From positions 1-7,421 of the forward strand of contig WJKO01000670.1 in assembly GCA_014729055.1 (NCBI GenBank): 7,421 bases of DNA, in the 5' to 3' direction. Shown here piece by piece: positions 6,146 to 7,421 of this stretch; position 1 is the stretch's first letter, and every line of letters starts with the position of its first letter. This DNA is from Promethearchaeota archaeon (GTDB lineage: Archaea; Asgardarchaeota; Lokiarchaeia; Sigyniarchaeales; Promethearchaeaceae). Made by a program: the position numbers and the translations under genes. The notes under the pieces are model-generated. The model was given only the letters and a program-made list of their open reading frames with translations, searched no databases and was not told the DNA's origin.

Positions 6146-6511
6146 ATGGAAAATCAACCCGTAGGTTTAGTATTTATAATGAAAAAAGAAAAAGAAGAAC
6201 TTGATCTTGAAAAAGAATTACAACCGTTCTTCCCGCAAATAATTAAAAATTTGTCAGATGAAGGATATGTAAAGACGAAGGAGGAATTTGATAGGATTTT
6301 TGATGCTCAGACTGTGCATTTTATCAGATTAGATTCATCGGACTTTAAAAAGCTAGAAGAGGATGAGCAACTTATCGGTGCGACCGCGTTAGATGCTTAC
6401 GTGACTATTAACGAGGTTCAACCACACGAAGATGTGAATGCTTTACATTATAACGGAGATAAAGCACCTTGGGGCTTTGATCTATATGTCGCCGTAGTTT
6501 ATTCGGTTTAA
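6146..6511 (+). CDS. Hypothetical protein, 121 residues, not recognised
   Basis: I do not recognise a family. The protein is small, acidic, soluble-looking and free of cysteine, with no signal peptide or membrane segment. It starts with a short hydrophobic strand (PVGLVFIM, 5-12), continues with a charged helix-like region (13-50, KEKEELDLEKELQPFF and IIKNLSDEGYVKTKEEFDRIF), then alternating strands (TVHFIRLD, 56-63; AYVTINEV, 84-91), and closes with a distinctive HYNGDKAPWGFDLYVAVVYSV block (101-121). The reading frame is credible: it is the only long one here, the ATG is the first start codon after an in-frame TAA at 6110, and codon use resembles its neighbours. A purine-rich AGAGAGAGA (6131-6139) precedes it but is only a weak Shine-Dalgarno candidate. 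The DUF2284 gene follows after 55 bp without an oligo-T tract between, so the two may be co-transcribed. Function unknown. Confidence 0.75.
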   Translation: MENQPVGLVFIMKKEKEELDLEKELQPFFPQIIKNLSDEGYVKTKEEFDRIFDAQTVHFIRLDSSDFKKLEEDEQLIGATALDAYVTINEVQPHEDVNALHYNGDKAPWGFDLYVAVVYSV

Positions 6512-6566
6512 AATAATACTCCGAATGTATAATCAGAAAAAAGACGATAGATAGATGAATTAATAA

Positions 6567-7421
6567 ATGAAAAACAAGAACCCAAGAGATTTATTAAAAG
6601 TAAACCAATTACTCAATTCAGAATTAACACAAAATTTTACTATAATTTTTACAACACCGAATCAACTTATTTATGACGAACGAGCACCTCATAGTTGTCG
6701 CGAGAAATGTCCTAATTATAATACGCGCTGTTTTTGTCCTCCTTTCAGTTTAAAATATACCGAGAAATCTAAACAGAAAAAGTTTGTAATAATACTGGCT
6801 AAAACTATTCATTTCAGGGAAATGGATAATAAAATTAACGGAAATAAAAGAATCAACAAGATAAAAATGATGAAACAGCACTATAAAGCCGAAAGTGTAT
6901 TCCAAAAACAAATAAAATCTATTTTTCGGTGGTGGGGATTGAACTACAATGATATTTTTTCTGCGGGTTTTCCTTTAGATAAATGTGATAGATGTTTTAA
7001 GAATGAAGAACAGCGGAAGCTTGGTATTAAAGAGGGTTGCTTTCCCATGCCCTCGGCCGAGGCCTTTAAAGTTGATATACAAAAAACAATGGAAAAATAT
7101 GATTACCCAATTGACTTTTATTTAAATAAAGGGCTGACACGCATTGCTATGATTTTTACAAATGAACAAAGTTGTCAAGCATATCTTGGACAGAAGATCA
7201 TTCATAATGATTTTCCACTATCAAGATCCTCCAAAAAACCGTATACTATAGATATTCCAGATCTATTGATTCAATCATTTCCCAAAATTAATTTTAAAAT
7301 TATAGAAAATGCAGAATTTGAGAGATTTTTAAATCAAGAATATTCATATTTATTTCTCTGGAAGAACGCTCTTTTATGGAAATATAAATCAAGAAAAAGC
7401 AAACTACGTAAAATACGAGAA
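6567..7421 (+). CDS. DUF2284 family cysteine-rich metal-binding protein (3' end missing)
   Basis: The frame is open from the ATG at 6567 to the window end (285 codons, no stop), so it is incomplete at the 3' side. Two in-frame TAA codons directly precede the ATG, which fixes the start. Cysteines form two clusters: C44-x3-C48-x6-C55-x-C57-PP (residues 44-59), and C140-x2-C143 with C158 leading into GCFPMPSAEAFKVDIQKT (157-173). The latter matches the DUF2284 signature in which a Cys-rich segment is followed by P-S-x-E-A and a G/K-x-D-V strand. DUF2284 proteins are predicted to bind a metal or iron-sulfur cluster; their reaction is not known to me. Residues from about 195 on (FTNEQSCQAYLGQK onward) show no recognised motif and end in a basic stretch (WKYKSRKSKLRKIRE). 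It lies 55 bp after the unknown 121-residue gene. TATAAT at 6528-6533 could be its own promoter. Confidence 0.82.
   Translation, partial: MKNKNPRDLLKVNQLLNSELTQNFTIIFTTPNQLIYDERAPHSCREKCPNYNTRCFCPPFSLKYTEKSKQKKFVIILAKTIHFREMDNKINGNKRINKIKMMKQHYKAESVFQKQIKSIFRWWGLNYNDIFSAGFPLDKCDRCFKNEEQRKLGIKEGCFPMPSAEAFKVDIQKTMEKYDYPIDFYLNKGLTRIAMIFTNEQSCQAYLGQKIIHNDFPLSRSSKKPYTIDIPDLLIQSFPKINFKIIENAEFERFLNQEYSYLFLWKNALLWKYKSRKSKLRKIRE

Noticed and set aside
6501..6526. ATTCGG/CCGAAT stem over the stop of the 121-residue gene as a terminator
   Set aside because: Only 6 bp with a 14-nt loop and no oligo-T tract after it; too weak to annotate.
1..7421. tRNA, rRNA, CRISPR, insertion sequences or a defence system
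   Set aside because: No GC-rich structured RNA segment, no regular direct repeats, and no transposase, integrase, Cas or nuclease-toxin motif outside the XPF repair enzyme were seen on either strand.

Overview
The window looks like AT-rich archaeal chromosome. It carries an FAU-1-type ribonuclease/RNA-binding protein, a stand-alone XPF-type (ERCC4) nuclease without a helicase, a DUF1922-type zinc ribbon protein, an M42 aminopeptidase and a DUF2284 metal-binding protein. Start codons mostly lack a Shine-Dalgarno sequence, and A/T-rich TATA-like elements lie close upstream of several starts, as expected for archaeal leaderless transcripts. A short XPF without helicase is typical of Crenarchaeota/TACK and is compatible with an Asgard archaeon. 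Low GC and the highly charged acidic tails fit an Asgard or similar mesophilic lineage, but that placement is inference. There are no mobile elements, CRISPR arrays, tRNA or rRNA genes that I can see.

Layout. 1-1348 (+): 3' part of the FAU-1 gene, cut by the left edge. 1377-3032 (-): a probable two-gene operon, first a zinc-ribbon/winged-helix protein (2499-3032), then an M42 peptidase (1377-2465); it converges on FAU-1 across a 28-bp gap that holds a symmetric hairpin. 3099-4064 (+): a PfkB-family sugar-phosphate kinase (FruK/LacC-like), divergent from the zinc-ribbon gene across only 66 bp, so the two probably share a promoter region. 4143-4994 (+): the XPF nuclease. 5051-5947 (-): an AP-endonuclease-2/sugar phosphate isomerase-type TIM barrel, convergent with XPF across a 56-bp gap with a 9-bp perfect inverted repeat. 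5948-6145: the largest intergenic space (198 bp), a divergent promoter region with several inverted repeats. 6146-6511 (+): an unrecognised 121-residue protein. 6567-7421 (+): a DUF2284 protein that is still open at the right edge and may share a transcript with the 121-residue gene.

Functionally this is a housekeeping mixture: RNA processing (FAU-1), peptide turnover (M42), sugar metabolism (PfkB kinase and isomerase-like TIM barrel), DNA repair (XPF) and a redox/metal protein of unknown role (DUF2284). I do not see one coherent undescribed multi-gene system. The points most worth a second look are the kinase with an altered substrate-binding motif, the DUF1922-winged-helix protein divergent to it, and the unknown gene/DUF2284 pair.
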